NCBI GenBank assembly: GCA_009602725.1
Contig: WELB01000201.1
Span: forward strand, 218,149 to 243,497
Length of the DNA: 25,349 nucleotides
Direction of reading: 5' to 3'
From: Spirogloea muscicola
Lineage: Eukaryota > Streptophyta > Zygnematophyceae > Spirogloeales > Spirogloeaceae
Shown here: piece by piece, positions 10,903-22,700 of the stretch
Position numbering within the stretch: position 1 is the first letter of the stretch
Layout of the letters: each line of letters opens with the position of its first letter
Translations under genes and position numbers: made by a program
The notes under the pieces: generated by a model
Database searches by the model: none
What the model saw: only the letters and a program-made list of their open reading frames with translations
What the model was told of the DNA's origin: nothing

Positions 10903-11008
10903 GGCGCCGGGCCCGAGAGTGGCCCCGCCTCCCTCCACCTCGTTCGGCTCCACTTGTACACTCTCGAACACCGTCTGTTAAAAAGCAAGCGCGGCCAGAT
11001 TGAGTGGT

Positions 11009-11040
11009 GGCTGGGAGAGGCCAGCCCAAAAGATTGGACA
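11009..11040 (+). promoter_or_regulatory. hairpin element, copy 2 (GGCTGG-6nt-CCAGCC)
   Basis: A 6-bp inverted repeat (11009-11026) is followed by CAAAAGATTGGACA, closely matching the 6494-6525 copy. On the - strand it contains CCAAT (GTCCAATC), lying about 130 nt upstream of the proposed ABC4 start codon. That is a plausible CCAAT-box position. Confidence 0.35.
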
Positions 11041-11208
11041 AGTTTGAAGGAGTCGGAGTGCTAAGGACTGAGACAGCAGTGACTAGACAATCGCATGCGG
11101 TAGCAGGACAAGCGCTTGCCGGTCGGCCCTTGCAGCAGCCTCTGGCTTGCGCAGCGGGGTTGCTCTTCCTCCCCTCAGCTCATCTGACTTCCTACTGCTG
11201 ACCCGGGG

Positions 11209-11453
11209 NNNNNNNNNNNNNNNNNNNNNNNNNNNNNNNNNNNNNNNNNNNNNNNNNNNNNNNNNNNNNNNNNNNNNNNNNNNNNNNNNNNNNNNNNNNN
11301 NNNNNNNNNNNNNNNNNNNNNNNNNNNNNNNNNNNNNNNNNNNNNNNNNNNNNNNNNNNNNNNNNNNNNNNNNNNNNNNNNNNNNNNNNNNNNNNNNNNN
11401 NNNNNNNNNNNNNNNNNNNNNNNNNNNNNNNNNNNNNNNNNNNNNNNNNNNNN
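11209..11453. other. assembly gap (245 N)
   Basis: This run of undetermined bases directly adjoins the CT microsatellite, which is probably why assembly failed. The true length is unknown. Confidence 1.

Positions 11454-11547
<94 letters not shown>
11454..11547 (+). repeat. (CT)n microsatellite, at least 94 nt
   Basis: Uninterrupted CT dinucleotides run from the gap edge to 11547, followed by a decaying pyrimidine-rich tract to about 11650. The left end is lost in the gap. Confidence 0.99.
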
Positions 11548-11552
<5 letters not shown>

Positions 11553-12032
11553 CCCCCCCTCCCCTCCCTCTCTCCACCTCCCTCTCTATCTCTCCCTCCC
11601 TTTCTCTTCCTCCCTCCTTCCCTTGCTCTCCACCTCCCCGCTCTCCCACCCCCGCCTCATCACCGCAGAATCCACACCGCCAGCAGCCGCCTGCAGGAGG
11701 GAGGCCTCCGGCTGCGGGCGGCGCGTCGCGCAGGCGCGGGGGCCGCCCGCCGCCCGCCGCGCCGCCCTGCAGTGCCGCCAGGAAGTGGTGAAGCGCATTT
11801 GAGGCGGCCGAGAGGGACTGCCACAAGCGAGCAGGCCTCTGGCTGGCGGCGCGAGACTTACTGACACCGCCGACAGCTCTGCTCCTGTGCGACGGGGCAG
11901 CTGAGCAAGGCGCCACAAGGACCCGCATCACTGGCCACCCTGCCGAGAAGACGGCTGGCGAGGAACGTTAGCCTGCAGCGGCACGGAAGCGCTCGCATCC
12001 TGCGCCGGCACAGATATCCCGTCCGAGAGTCC

Positions 12033-12209
12033 CTACTTGCCAACCTGGTCGTGAAGGTGCAAGTGCATGTGTAGGTCTTCCACGACCACAACCTCGTGAA
12101 GCACTTGGCAAGGCGCCTGTACTTCGTCAACTTCGCCTTCCATGCTGGCTGCAAACTCGCCGTAAGCGGAGCCTGCTTCTTTTTCCTCCGCATGCATCTG
12201 GCCAGCCAT
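12033..12209 (-). CDS. weak candidate small ORF/first exon, unidentified
   Basis: An ATG at 12209 on the - strand opens a 58-codon frame (MAGQMHAEEKEAGSAYGEF..., then acidic and His-rich) ending in TAG at 12033, with a possible GACCAG|GTTGGC donor just before it. The + strand over the same bases also has an open, strongly GC-ending frame (VFHDHNLVKHLARRLYF...) that stops at a perfect GTAAGC donor. The two readings compete and neither matches a family I know. It could be a short gene divergent from the hnRNP gene, or an upstream leader exon of it. Confidence 0.2.
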   Translation of the reverse strand: MAGQMHAEEKEAGSAYGEFAASMEGEVDEVQAPCQVLHEVVVVEDLHMHLHLHDQVGK

Positions 12210-13056
12210 ACAAGAAGCAACTGCAAGGATGTTTAGCGGTGGACAAGACGGCCTCATCGAGCAGCAGCATCCGACAGTGTGAATTGAAGGGGCCACAACC
12301 TACTGATGTAGCAAGTTGGCTAGAACTGTCTTCATACACTATTTCTGCCTTTCAGGTTGTTGGTTGGTCAACACTTCTGATAATATCTCGTGATGTATGC
12401 AGGATGTGTTGGATATGCCATTGGACAACACAGCTCATGCTGTACAGCGAGCTGAAGCAGACCTTGACAATCTGACACCTACAAGATCCTTATGTATAAC
12501 AAGTCCCACCCGCATCCAGGCTCGACAACTCTGATCTGGTCAAGCGACCCACCATGCTCCACTTCACCGCTAGCTGATCATTGCTCGGAAGGTTGTGCTC
12601 CTCATTGCAAACATCCACAGGAGATGCCTGTTCCTGTTGTGATCATATGCATATACATGATTGTGATCATAATACTACGCGAATTCTGGGAAGACATGTG
12701 TTCTATGCTGCTGATTGCATGGATGCCAGAAGTAAAGCGAAGGTCAAGAATCAATATGTCGTGATCCGTCCTGCATGTCTACAGACAGTCTACTCGCTAC
12801 CTAGCCAGGCAGATGATGACTGGATGAGCAACTAGGAAATGATGGCGGATGTAAGGCCTCTTGACTTCGGGTGTAGATATTGAGTTCCTTTGTTAGCCTC
12901 TCTTTCATAGTTGCCACTTCAGTGGTAGTAGATCCTGTCACCCACTACCTTGCAGAATGCCAATCAATTAGTGCGGCAGTTGTGGCCCTCATTCAGCATG
13001 TATTAGAGTTCTTGCCAGCTGTTACTCTGCAGAAGAGAAGAAACTCAGGCTCAGAC

Positions 13057-15838
13057 ATGGAAGATGCCACATCTGCGACAGGAGCGCAACTGCAAGTGCA
13101 AAGTGGCGAGACGTGGTGAGAGCCGACACGTTGCCACCGCTGTGTAGCCATCAGCTAACAATCTTATCAGCGCAGACTATCGAGGAACGACTATATCGCT
13201 GGCAACCTTGACAGCGAGGTGCTGGGTCACGGCTATGATGGACCATCTTAATTTATCAAATTACTTCATAGTAGCTGAAACCGTCTATGATAAACTACAT
13301 ACTGACTGCTTGCTTTGGCTACGCTGCATTTTCCAGCCTTCACTGCTTGCTGTACGTCATGCTGTGCCGCTGAATGCTTAGCCCGCTTATTGTCCTACAG
13401 TGCACAATCCCTCAGAGAAACTGGGAAGTCAGTACAACCAGACCTCCTCCCCGTGCAGCACAAGCACGAGAATGGTGAAGACTTGCTTGGGGATGTTGGT
13501 GTCGTGGAAGACTGCAAGATTTTTGTAGGAGGGCTCCCTTGGCAGGTAGTCATTTTTGGCTTCTGGGTCCTCTGCGCCTTCTCTTTTCCCCAAGCTTTCT
13601 TTTGACTTACATAGCTTCTGTGCCTAAGTGATGCCTCAGTCAGCACCTCCTCTTGCTGTGTTTGCTCGTGGCTGCCTGCATGCTTACTGGCTGTCAGACA
13701 ACCACTGAGGATTTGAGCCGTCACTTTGCAAAGTATGGGGAGATTACGGATGCAGGTAATCAGAAGTTGGCGTGGTGATTGCATGCTGTTGTTTATCATA
13801 TAGGTCTACATCCACGAGCTCCTGAATGTGCTGCTTTAAAGTGAGACATGCGGCCACTGCCTACTGAAAGGACTATACAGTAGTGCTTGCAGCTGCCCAT
13901 CAGTTGAGTTGTGGTCCCCACATGCATGTGTATGCAGTCGTAGTGAAAGATCGTGCAACTGGGCGATCTCGGGGATTCGGCTTCGTCACATTCCTTGAGC
14001 AGTATTCCAGTGACGAGGCCCTCCACCAACCCCAGATCATCCAGGGAAGGTAAGGAACAACTTGTCTTGCATAGGTCTCAGCTCTGACTTGTTCGTGCAA
14101 GCTTGCACGAACAAGTGCAAGCTTGCATGGATAGAAATCCTTCATTATCGACATATGTACAACTAATCCAAACCCACTGCCTGAGCAGTGCTCGGGCTCC
14201 CTGTGACAATGTCACAACCAACATCAATGTCCCCTTCACTCTAGACATACTGCCTAGCATAGCTCTTATTAATGCTTGCTGCCGCCCAACTATCATACTT
14301 GGCCACTGCCTGTGCAGGATGGTCGAAGTGAAACTCCCTGTCCCACGAGATGCTGCGCTTCGAATGCAGCAGGTGCAAGCTCTGGGCCCTAGAAGCTCTT
14401 GTAGACAGCGGCCTTTATGCACGCAATCCCTTGACGGCTCCATCCTCCTGCCTGATGAGTGTGACTTCTCAGAAACACTGTTCTTTATCATGTCACAAAC
14501 AGGCAAGAGCCATGCAACCGCCAAGACTAAGAAAGCTCTTCGTAGGAGGTCTTCCCAACCACATCGCAGAAGATGTTATTGTTCTACACTTTGCTCGCTT
14601 TGGTCGGGTAAACAGTCACTCATAACACACTTCAAGGTCATCAGCATTTGCATAATGTATGGATAACTGCGGCTCTGACAGAGACGACTGGATTCAGAAC
14701 ACGTTGTGGAGCAGCAACTCATCTGCATAAATGATCACCACATCTTATCGTCCAGGTCCTAGAAGCCCAGGTCCTACGAGATAGGGAGACCCAGAGATCA
14801 CGAGGCTTCGCTTTCATCACCTTTGAGACAGAGCAAGCTGCAGCAAGGGCCCTGCTTGCTGGAAGGTATGAACAGGAAAGGAGATGCGTTTCACAGCTCG
14901 CCATGCATCAACATTTGATTCCTTTGCAACATTCTGAACGACTAAGTGTAACCTTGTCCAGCGTGTCAGCATGCAGCTAGCTAGGTATGTCTTGGAGCTG
15001 GAATGACAGTCACGAAGTTGCTTCTCCCGCAGTGTACAGGAGATTGGGGGAAAGGGGGTGGAAGTCAAGAAAGCAGAGCCTCGGCGGAGTGTTTCACTAC
15101 CAAGGAGGCAGACTCCAGATCTCTCAGGGAAATTGTCTCCGGCACACAAACTTGCAGGTGATCACAAAGTTGACCTGATAGTGGAGATCTAAGTCCAAGA
15201 ACCTTCTGGTGAAGCCACAGTTGCAGGCACTCGGAAAGCATCACGTGCGACTTGCAAGGCTGATGCATATGAAAGAGCTTCAATTGACATCATGGTTGCA
15301 ATTTACTGCAGAAGTATATGGGCAGACCGTCAGCCCTCCTGGATACAGCATTCCTCAGCCTTATGTTGCAGGTCAACCTGGTCTTCATGCACCAGTGGAG
15401 ATCCAGGCCGGCTCGGAGCGCTGCTTGTCAGCCAACACTTTCCTGCAGGGAAGCTATGGCGTGCAAGTGGGCATGTATGACACGGGACAAGGCTTTGTGC
15501 CACTGGCTTATTGGCCGGCAGCTCCCATGATGCTGGGAAGTGGTTACACGCTGCCTCCAACAGGCAGCGGCCCATCACAGCTGCAGATGGGCTTCTACAA
15601 CCACGGGAAAGATGCCAGCCTAACAGGACCGTTGGATGTAAGTGGTACGTGGCAAGATGACAGGACTATCCATTTTGCAGACTTCCATACTATGGCAGAT
15701 GTCAACCCTGTTTTGCAGCTGCCAGCTTTTACAACGTCCTCGAGACAGCAGCCGCGGCCATCACAGGAGCAGCAACACCCGCGTGAGCTCCAGTCTGTCA
15801 AGGAAGCCGTGAGCAGTGCAGATCGCATCTCAACGTGA
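13057..15838 (+). CDS. two-RRM RNA-binding protein, plant hnRNP1/Musashi-like
   Basis: Exons: 13057-13115, 13401-13545, 13698-13755, 13938-14049, 14318-14372, 14503-14607, 14756-14865, 15033-15157, 15312-15838; 431 residues, all phases close. RRM1 (about residues 59-131) has RNP2 KIFVGGLPW and RNP1 RGFGFVTF. RRM2 (about 154-227) has RNP2 KLFVGGLPN and RNP1 RGFAFITF. Each RRM ends with the typical family phrases (VEVKLPVPRD and VEVKKAEPRR). The C-terminal 175 residues, mostly one exon, are rich in Gly, Tyr, Pro, Gln and Ser (QTVSPPGYSIPQPYVAGQPG), as in hnRNP tails that mediate protein contacts. The family binds pre-mRNA or mRNA in nucleus and cytoplasm; a specific target cannot be read from the sequence. 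The ATG at 13057 (MEDATSATG) was chosen because its exon joins in phase to exon 2. Further non-coding leader exons are likely upstream. Confidence 0.92.
14087..14116 (+). repeat. 30-nt perfect palindrome in an hnRNP intron
   Basis: The sequence reads the same on both strands from 14087 to 14116, with arms ACTTGTTCGTGCAAG and no spacer. It lies in the intron 14050-14317, 38 nt after the donor. Its central TGCAAGCTTGCA (14096-14107) is repeated immediately downstream at 14116-14127. Transcribed, it could fold into a hairpin of about 13 bp close to the 5' splice site. Confidence 0.95.
14752..14776 (+). promoter_or_regulatory. tandem 3' splice acceptors, hnRNP exon 7
   Basis: CCAGGTCCTA occurs twice, at 14752-14761 and 14767-14776, so CAG|GTCCTA acceptors stand 15 nt apart (exon starts 14756 or 14771). 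Both keep the frame. The upstream choice gives FGRVLEAQVLRDRE, which aligns with the family. The downstream one would drop VLEAQ from RRM2. Confidence 0.55.
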
Positions 15839-16773
15839 TTATCAAATCCCACTATATTCAAAGTGGAGAAGCCACATTTGGCTGGTTTGAGAAGTGTGGG
15901 GGCGTGTACCCCATCTTAAACCAAGGGAGACTACCCAGAGTTTTCCAGATAGATCTTGTGCCAGCGCCATCAACACTCCCAAAGTGTGGGGATGGTCTAC
16001 GTAGGTAGCGCCTCTTGAAGGTAGGATCATGATGTGTAGGAGACGTCCATTGAGCAGTCAGGGCAGCTAGGCTGCCAAGTAGCGGCTTGGACAAAACCTT
16101 AGGCTCCGTGACAGCAGTCCAGAGGCAGCGCGACTCGAGCATGATGAGACCCACTTAGTAGCCAGCCTCTATCCTGTCACTGGAGTCCCTGCTACATCCC
16201 TGCTAAGTCCCTGAGGTTTTACATCTGCACCCCGCCTTCCTTCTGCAGTGCTGAGAGCTCGGTTGACAAACATGCTAGCTCATCCAACAAGTTGCTTAAG
16301 CAGTTGTGCTGATTACCGAGGAGCTTTCACTGCCACAATAGGTGTACCCACTGCGAGAGCAATTGCTGCTGTAGATGGTGCCCACTCCAGGTCAAGAGTG
16401 CAACACTCTCACACCCTCGACCACGACATATACAGCCAGATTATTGGGGCGGACTGGGCTTTAATGTGCTCAAGAAAAGAAAGCGGCTGCTGATATGAAA
16501 GAATCGGCTGTGGAGGAGCATGAGCGCCAGTAGCAGCCCCCTGCAGTAAGGAGAGTGAGCAGTCTGCACGAGTGCTCAAAGAATGTCAAGCTTGCACGCT
16601 GCTAAATGCCAGCATAGTAGCCAGTAATCAGGCCCACATTGTAGTACTTTGAGGTGCAAAAGCTGCCATCGTAGTGTGCGCACAGGCACTAAGTACTTAG
16701 GGCTCAATATCTGAAGGAAAGGTCCGCAGCTGTAGAACATGGATTGCAGTGGCAAGGGCGCAGAGACGGCAGG
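15839..16773. other. convergent 3' intergenic region, no supported gene
   Basis: This separates the stops of the hnRNP gene (+) and the HGL1-like gene (-). It contains a short triplicated TCCCTG(C/A) unit (16186-16216). TTACA at 16217-16221 is a possible TGTAA polyadenylation signal for the - strand gene. Short open frames show no conserved motif. Confidence 0.55.
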
Positions 16774-19700
16774 CTACTCCACAAGCTTTGCAACCCGGTG
16801 GGCCTCGTAGGAGTGTGCGACGTGCAGCGGCGTGTCCTTGGACACGGGCCGCTCGGGCGACCAGAGCTCCAGGTTGCAGTAGCCGCCACCCCAGTGCACC
16901 ATGCACGCCTCCACCTCCCTGACGTCGAACCTGCTCACAATGGCCGCACCCTCCGCATGGTCCACCAGCATCCATTCGCCTGCACGGCACTAAGTCTTGT
17001 TACTCGCTCATCGCATGCAGTTGTGCAGGTAAATCCAGCAACTGATGCAATGCCTGGATCTTGTAAGCAATCATTTGCACGTATACAAGTAGAGACAGTC
17101 AGAAGAGGGTACCATTGGGGCGGTCTGTGCCCTTGAGAACCGCCTCCCCAAACTCCGCCCGCAGCTCGTGGGTGCTGCCATCGATTGCCGTGAAGCGCAC
17201 GACCGCGTCTGCTGTGTGGGGCAGCTTGAAGGATGGGTGCGCACGCAGGCACACGGGCCTGCAAACCCGCGAAGCCAAACAGATGGAGCAGTCGACTCAG
17301 CCGTGAGTGTGTCTCTTAAGGTAATTGCTGAAGCCTGAGAGGTCATGGGGTAAGCCATAGCTGCAAATCACGGCAACTAGCCTGGAGGTCAGGGCGCCCA
17401 AGATCACGTAGACATGTTTTTAACAGGAGGTCCTGCGTCTTGGAAGTCATGATCAGACACAGAGCAGTAGTCTGCCCATAATGCCAAGCGGATCCGAGCT
17501 GCAGGCAGGGAAGGTCAGTCACCGAGAGAAGCCGCCCGCGCCGGCCCCAATGGCACGCGCCTCGATGCTTGACGAGATGCAGAGCCTGTGGAGGTTGTCT
17601 GACGGCACTTGGATGGTCCTCAGCAGCACCAGGCCCCCGCCAATGTCGCCCTCCATGGTCACGCTGCTGTCCACGCCCTTCGGCGTCGTCGTCCTCCTGC
17701 TTGGCAGCCCAGAGACAACAGCAGTATCTATCAAGCCAAGGCGGCAGAGAAAACCCAGCTGCAAGATGTACTGTTCCTGCTTGAGGATCACTCTGATGGA
17801 GTCTCTCTGCACGTTCCACTCCAGGAGCTTCAGTGGCTGATGCTAAGCCCCACACGACTACGCTGACTCCATTAGACCCATCAATGTCAAATGCCGAGGG
17901 CTGGCAACTCACTTGACGACCTCGTACGGCTCTGTGCAGCCGACTGCTCGGTACTCAGGCCCGCTGTACTCTTCGTAGCCCCCTTGCTCCAGCTTCGCCT
18001 CCAGCCATTCCCTCCCTGACACAAAAGTGCGCTACTTGCATGAGATGCTTTCCTTGATCTCGATCACACCTGTGAGTGCTCTCCTGTGCAAGCAGCATGT
18101 ACTGTACATTAGCTCGATAAATTGGAAGGTCCATGACTGGCTGATGTTTGGAAGCACCTGTTGGAGCGTGAATGAGCGAGATGATCCTGCCACCAATCCA
18201 GGGCGCCACCTTGGCCAGCCAGTCACCGGCGGCTAGCTCCACGAACGTCTTGAATTCTGGCTCCTGCTCAAGCTGCTCCTCCCTGCTCTCGTCGTCCTCC
18301 AAACCTCTGCCGTTCACTGAAGTTTGCACGAAGGTGGCATTCAGACATATTTCAGATCACACGGTGCTAACTACCATGACTAGAATACTAAATTATAGCA
18401 TAATAAAATTTTGGGAGCTTTCTCAGGCGCACCACTACCACAGAGAAGCTTAACCCACCAGCATGCTGAAGCATCTCCTTTGTGCTGGTCACCATCGTCT
18501 CAGTCTCTGTCCTGTTGGGCAACTTCATCACGAGAAGCTCGCCGTCCACCCCTTCAGCTTCTACCTGCAAAGATGACCACAAGCACGGAGGGTGCACCGC
18601 TTCCTGGTTAAGTTGCATAGAGCAGCAGCGAGATAATAGCAAATAGTGTTCATGAGTGGAGGCTCAGCACTAGACCCCTGCGATTGTAAACCCACAAGAT
18701 GTGCAAGAACATAACAATCTGCATGGCTTCTGGTCCTCAGAATGACAGGCCCTAGCAAAGCTGGACATCATCTAGAACCTCCACAACGGAAGGGCTAAAT
18801 CATCTTATCCTCGGCAAGTGGACAAAGTAGAGATAAATTTTCTCAATGCACCTGCGTGCATTCCCCAAGGAGAAGGCAAGCTCGAAGCGCTCTTCTGGGC
18901 CGCTGGAGTGAGCCCTCAATAGCTTTGACGGAGATGTGAAGCTGCCCGTCTTCCTCAGCGGCGCTGTAGGTGGTAAGCAGGTACTTGCCCTTTTGAAAAC
19001 CATAACCGTCACCACTGTCCTCAAAGAGCTGGCCCTCAGCCTTGCCTGAGAACAATGAGTGGTTTCAATGACGTATATCATGTGGTAGAAGGAAATGATT
19101 GGCGTGCACTAATCTGGTCCACCAGATTTCACTGCTTACTGATGCAAGTTGCTTTCCGCAACTTCGACCTTGATCATCAGCATATGAATGTACAGTGGCG
19201 CAGTCTGCACAAGCTGACAAGTATATTAGATATACACGTTGAAATCACAGGGTCATCACCTTGAGAGTCCAGTGCAATCAGAAGCGTAACTGGATCCTCG
19301 GGCGAGCACTCTGTGACGCTTTGGTGGGGTGGCCCAGTGGGGACAATGGAGCCCCCTCGCAAATACAGAAGTGGGAGGTCCTAAAAACAGGAAACACGCA
19401 ATAAGCAAGTGCACACTCAAAAGCACTGAACATATGAAGGCCAACTTGACCAACACCTGGGCACCCATGAAAAGTGCCATAACTATGGGCTGCAGCTTAG
19501 TACCGGGTGACTGTCGTCAAAGTGGAAGCGTTGCCATATGCCCGCAGGCAGCACCACAGAGCCTGGCTCAGCTGCTCGTCGTTTATCAGTGCTGAAAGAC
19601 ATAAGCAGATCATTAGGACCGAGCCATGTGGCTAGTGAGTCATGTGCATATACAAAGCATCGACCATGCTGCCACACAAGGTATTCCAGGTTGGCCGCAT

Positions 19701-22700
19701 GTACGCGAGGTCCGCCGTTGTAGTAACAGATTGGCTTTGATGAACCGTAACGAGTGGAAAGGTCACCTTGCTGCCACAAGGAGGTTGCCTAGGAGGAAAC
19801 AGTCCTCGATTTCCCTCAGTTTTGGATCCTGTGGGTCTGCATCATACATTGCCCAGGTTAATAGCTTTTACAGAAGGGCTACATATCCAGCACTGATGCC
19901 ACAGCACCCACTTTCACCAGGACCTCCACGCACTAGCTGACTTTTTGTGATACTGATCCTATGAGAGCACCTCAAGGCCTACTTATGTGGTAAAGACTTG
20001 GACTTCGAAATTTGTTGATAATAAACAGAGGGACAGCTGCAAATATCCTGAGTGGTAGACAGTAAAATACTTCAGCAGTGGGCTTTAGTCTGCCAATGCA
20101 CACCTGCAAAGAAGACTGGAGTCATCACAGGTACTCCTGTAGTGTGAGCCTTGTAAAAGAGGGTGTAGAAGTGTGGCAGCAGGCGGTATCTCCTCAGCAA
20201 GGCCGCCCGAGAAACATTCTCGCACTGGATGGCAACCACAGTAAGATGCATACTTTGTTGTAACTCAGGATAGCAATGTCAATATGCACCTGCTGTTCTG
20301 AACCTCAATGCTAAAGGACCACACAAGCTAAGAGCCAACAGTGGCAATCCACTATCAAAGTACCCTCTGAATAATATGACAAAGTCAAGTGGCATGCCCT
20401 GGCAAGACAGATATGAAGCCTCTTTCACATGTGTGCCTATGACTACTTGGTCATAGGTGCATTTGATGCAGTCATAAGTCTGGGCACAGCTGTGCCAGCA
20501 AAGACCATAATTATAATCAGCAGGCCAAGCAACCTTACCTCCTCTCCAAAGCACCAGGGCTCATGGTGCGCTGTGCCTTGCTCGGAGTGACCTCTGGAGA
20601 AAGGAAGCAATGCTCCAATGCCCATCCACCTGACATGCTAGAGCTGCGTGAGTAAGGCCTGAGCAAAGACCTCCTGCACATCACTGTCAACTGCCATAAA
20701 CACAAGCTTATACAGTTTGTGCAGTCCAGTATCTATACCTACTGCTGTCTCTGTGGAATCCCCTAGTCGAGTCTGACCTGGCAAACAGACGGGGCGTTGA
20801 GTCTCCTGCGAAGCCGCCAATGTCTGGCCCAGAAAAGGGTTGTCCACTGAGACCCTGTAGCACACCTCAGGCCACAGCTAAGTCGTTAGGAGCCTTGCAT
20901 ACCTGCTGTACCTTGCAGTGGTGCACGGGCAGTGGTACGAATAGGTGTCAAGTGGTGTCAAGTTTGACAAGTGAAGGACAGTAAATGGTGGAAAAAGTGC
21001 AAACATCTCTGCTCTGTAGTACTGTGTTTGTGTAATAGCAACGCTATCAGAAGAAGTGAAAGGAGTCAAGACTTAGAACAAGCTCTAGATACTGCTACTT
21101 ATTGTCCAAGCTCCAGGCTTTCGTCATTGGAAGTGAGGCTTAGAGGTAGGCAACTCAGACGATTGTCTGACAAATGCAACCTGCATGCTACATGGAGCAA
21201 TGCAAGTGCAAGTATCTCAGATACGTACAAGGTTGAGGCCCATGGCAATGGACATGTGCAGGTGCTCCCAAGAGGCGAGATTGTCGCCCGTCCATGTCGC
21301 AGCATACCGCTGGCTACCAATGTACGCCGCGCGGGTCAGCACAAAGGGGCGACGGTCGGGATCTGCCAGTCGCATGCCCTCAAAGGTGGACCGCGCCATC
21401 AGCATGCCATACACCTGCATATCGAGCACGAACACAGCAATGCAAGCCAGTGAGGAGTACCACCAGCTGCAGCTTAGCCTCAGGTTGCTTAGCACAGACC
21501 TTAGATCTGGAGCCTGAACCTTACAACCTGACACCTTAGAGTAAAACAGTCTGAACACATGACAGCATCTTTTGAACATGCGCCCATTGCTATCTTAACC
21601 TTTGCTGAGCTCACCTCACCTGGTACTTCGACAATCAGGACAACACAAAGCAATTAAGGTGCACGGTGATTAAGCATAGCTCAAGCTCACGTTATGATAG
21701 TGGGCGTGACTCTGCTTGCCACCAAGCTCCTCGTCCCCAAGGTGGACGTTGTTCTCGGGCATCGTCTTGGAGATCGTCTGGACAAGGACAAGCCGAGGGT
21801 CTTCAAGAGTGACCAGCGAGCAAGGTAGTAAATACGGTTTGTGAGACTGCAGGCCTCGCCACCCACCTTCCACCTCTCGTTCCAGACAGTGAAATTCATG
21901 TGCAGAATGCTGTGGGCCAGCCACTAACTCTGCTTGATTGCAGCGCTGCAATCAAATCAATAGTGGAAGTGGATAAGGGGAGCGCAGGCTGTAAATCAGG
22001 AGAGAGGACAAGGGCGTGCAGAATAGTGGTAACTCACGTTGAACACGGCTGGCTCGTTCATGTCGTTCCAGATGCCATCGACTCCCCTGGAGCTGAACTT
22101 GCAGATGAGATCGGCCCACCACTTTCTCACGCGCTCAGCCGTATAATCTGGGAAGACGCATGGGCCGGGCCAGACATTACCTGCACCATAATCATGAGAG
22201 ACACTTGCATAACCTGCTCAATCCCAACAAATCTTCTTGTAACCGGATCCTTTGAGTACTGATTTGACGGCAATGAGCGAAGGTTCAAGAATTAAGGGTG
22301 TTGGGGGGCGCAAGCATCTTCCCGTACAAGATCACGATTCAAAACAGTGAGCTTGACCTGATAACCCATCGTCTGCAGCACCTAATTTACCAGATATCGA
22401 TACTTATTTCTTCTCAGCAAAGGCAGTTAAGTCAGCCACTGCAGCGCTTACCCACAAAGGGCTGGCCATTGGCACGCTGCACCCAGACGTCCTGCTCGGT
22501 GCCCTGACGGAACACTGAGTAGCCCTCGTCGCGTGCAATCCCAGGGTCAATCATCCACACTGCCTTGAAGCCCTGCGTGTGCAGGTCCGCAGCCAGGCCC
22601 TCGGGGTCTGGGAACTTCTTCTGCAAATGCCAGGTCAAGCAGCCACTCCATCACACATGGTTCCAATCGTTTGTAGGTAGGGTAACGAATACCTCTATCA

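Larger units (their letters stand above)
10903..13056. other. divergent intergenic region between ABC4 and the hnRNP gene
   Basis: The start codons of ABC4 (-) and the hnRNP-like gene (+) are about 2.15 kb apart. The region holds a hairpin element (11009-11040), an assembly gap, a CT microsatellite, a GC-rich block (about 11640-12030) and an AT-richer stretch up to the hnRNP ATG. Both promoters and 5' UTRs should lie here. CT-rich tracts are common in plant 5' UTRs, so the microsatellite may belong to a leader exon. Except for the weak candidate at 12033-12209, I see no supported gene. Confidence 0.6.

Noticed and set aside
10450-10971. Long - strand open frame over the ABC4 5' region read as one 173-residue protein
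   Set aside because: It has no ATG at its start, and it overlaps the frame that joins in phase to the ABC4 core through exon 10726-10489. Its length is explained by high GC content.
11083-11931. 282-codon - strand frame crossing the gap and microsatellite
   Set aside because: It is open only because it runs through N and a GA dinucleotide repeat (Arg-Glu run). It has no domain and cannot be trusted.
12239-12835. Short + strand ATG frames upstream of the hnRNP gene
   Set aside because: They show no conserved motif and conflicting frames. The ATG at 13057 is the first that joins in phase to the RRM exons.
14103-14666. 187-codon + strand frame across hnRNP introns and exons 5 and 6
   Set aside because: RRM2 RNP2 (KLFVGGLPN) is in a different frame. 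The long frame runs through introns and includes the palindrome.
17343-17912. 189-codon - strand frame overlapping HGL1 exon 21
   Set aside because: The conserved sequence (EGDIGGGLVLLR, SSIEARAIGAGAGG) lies in another frame with clean splice borders, so this is a shadow of it.
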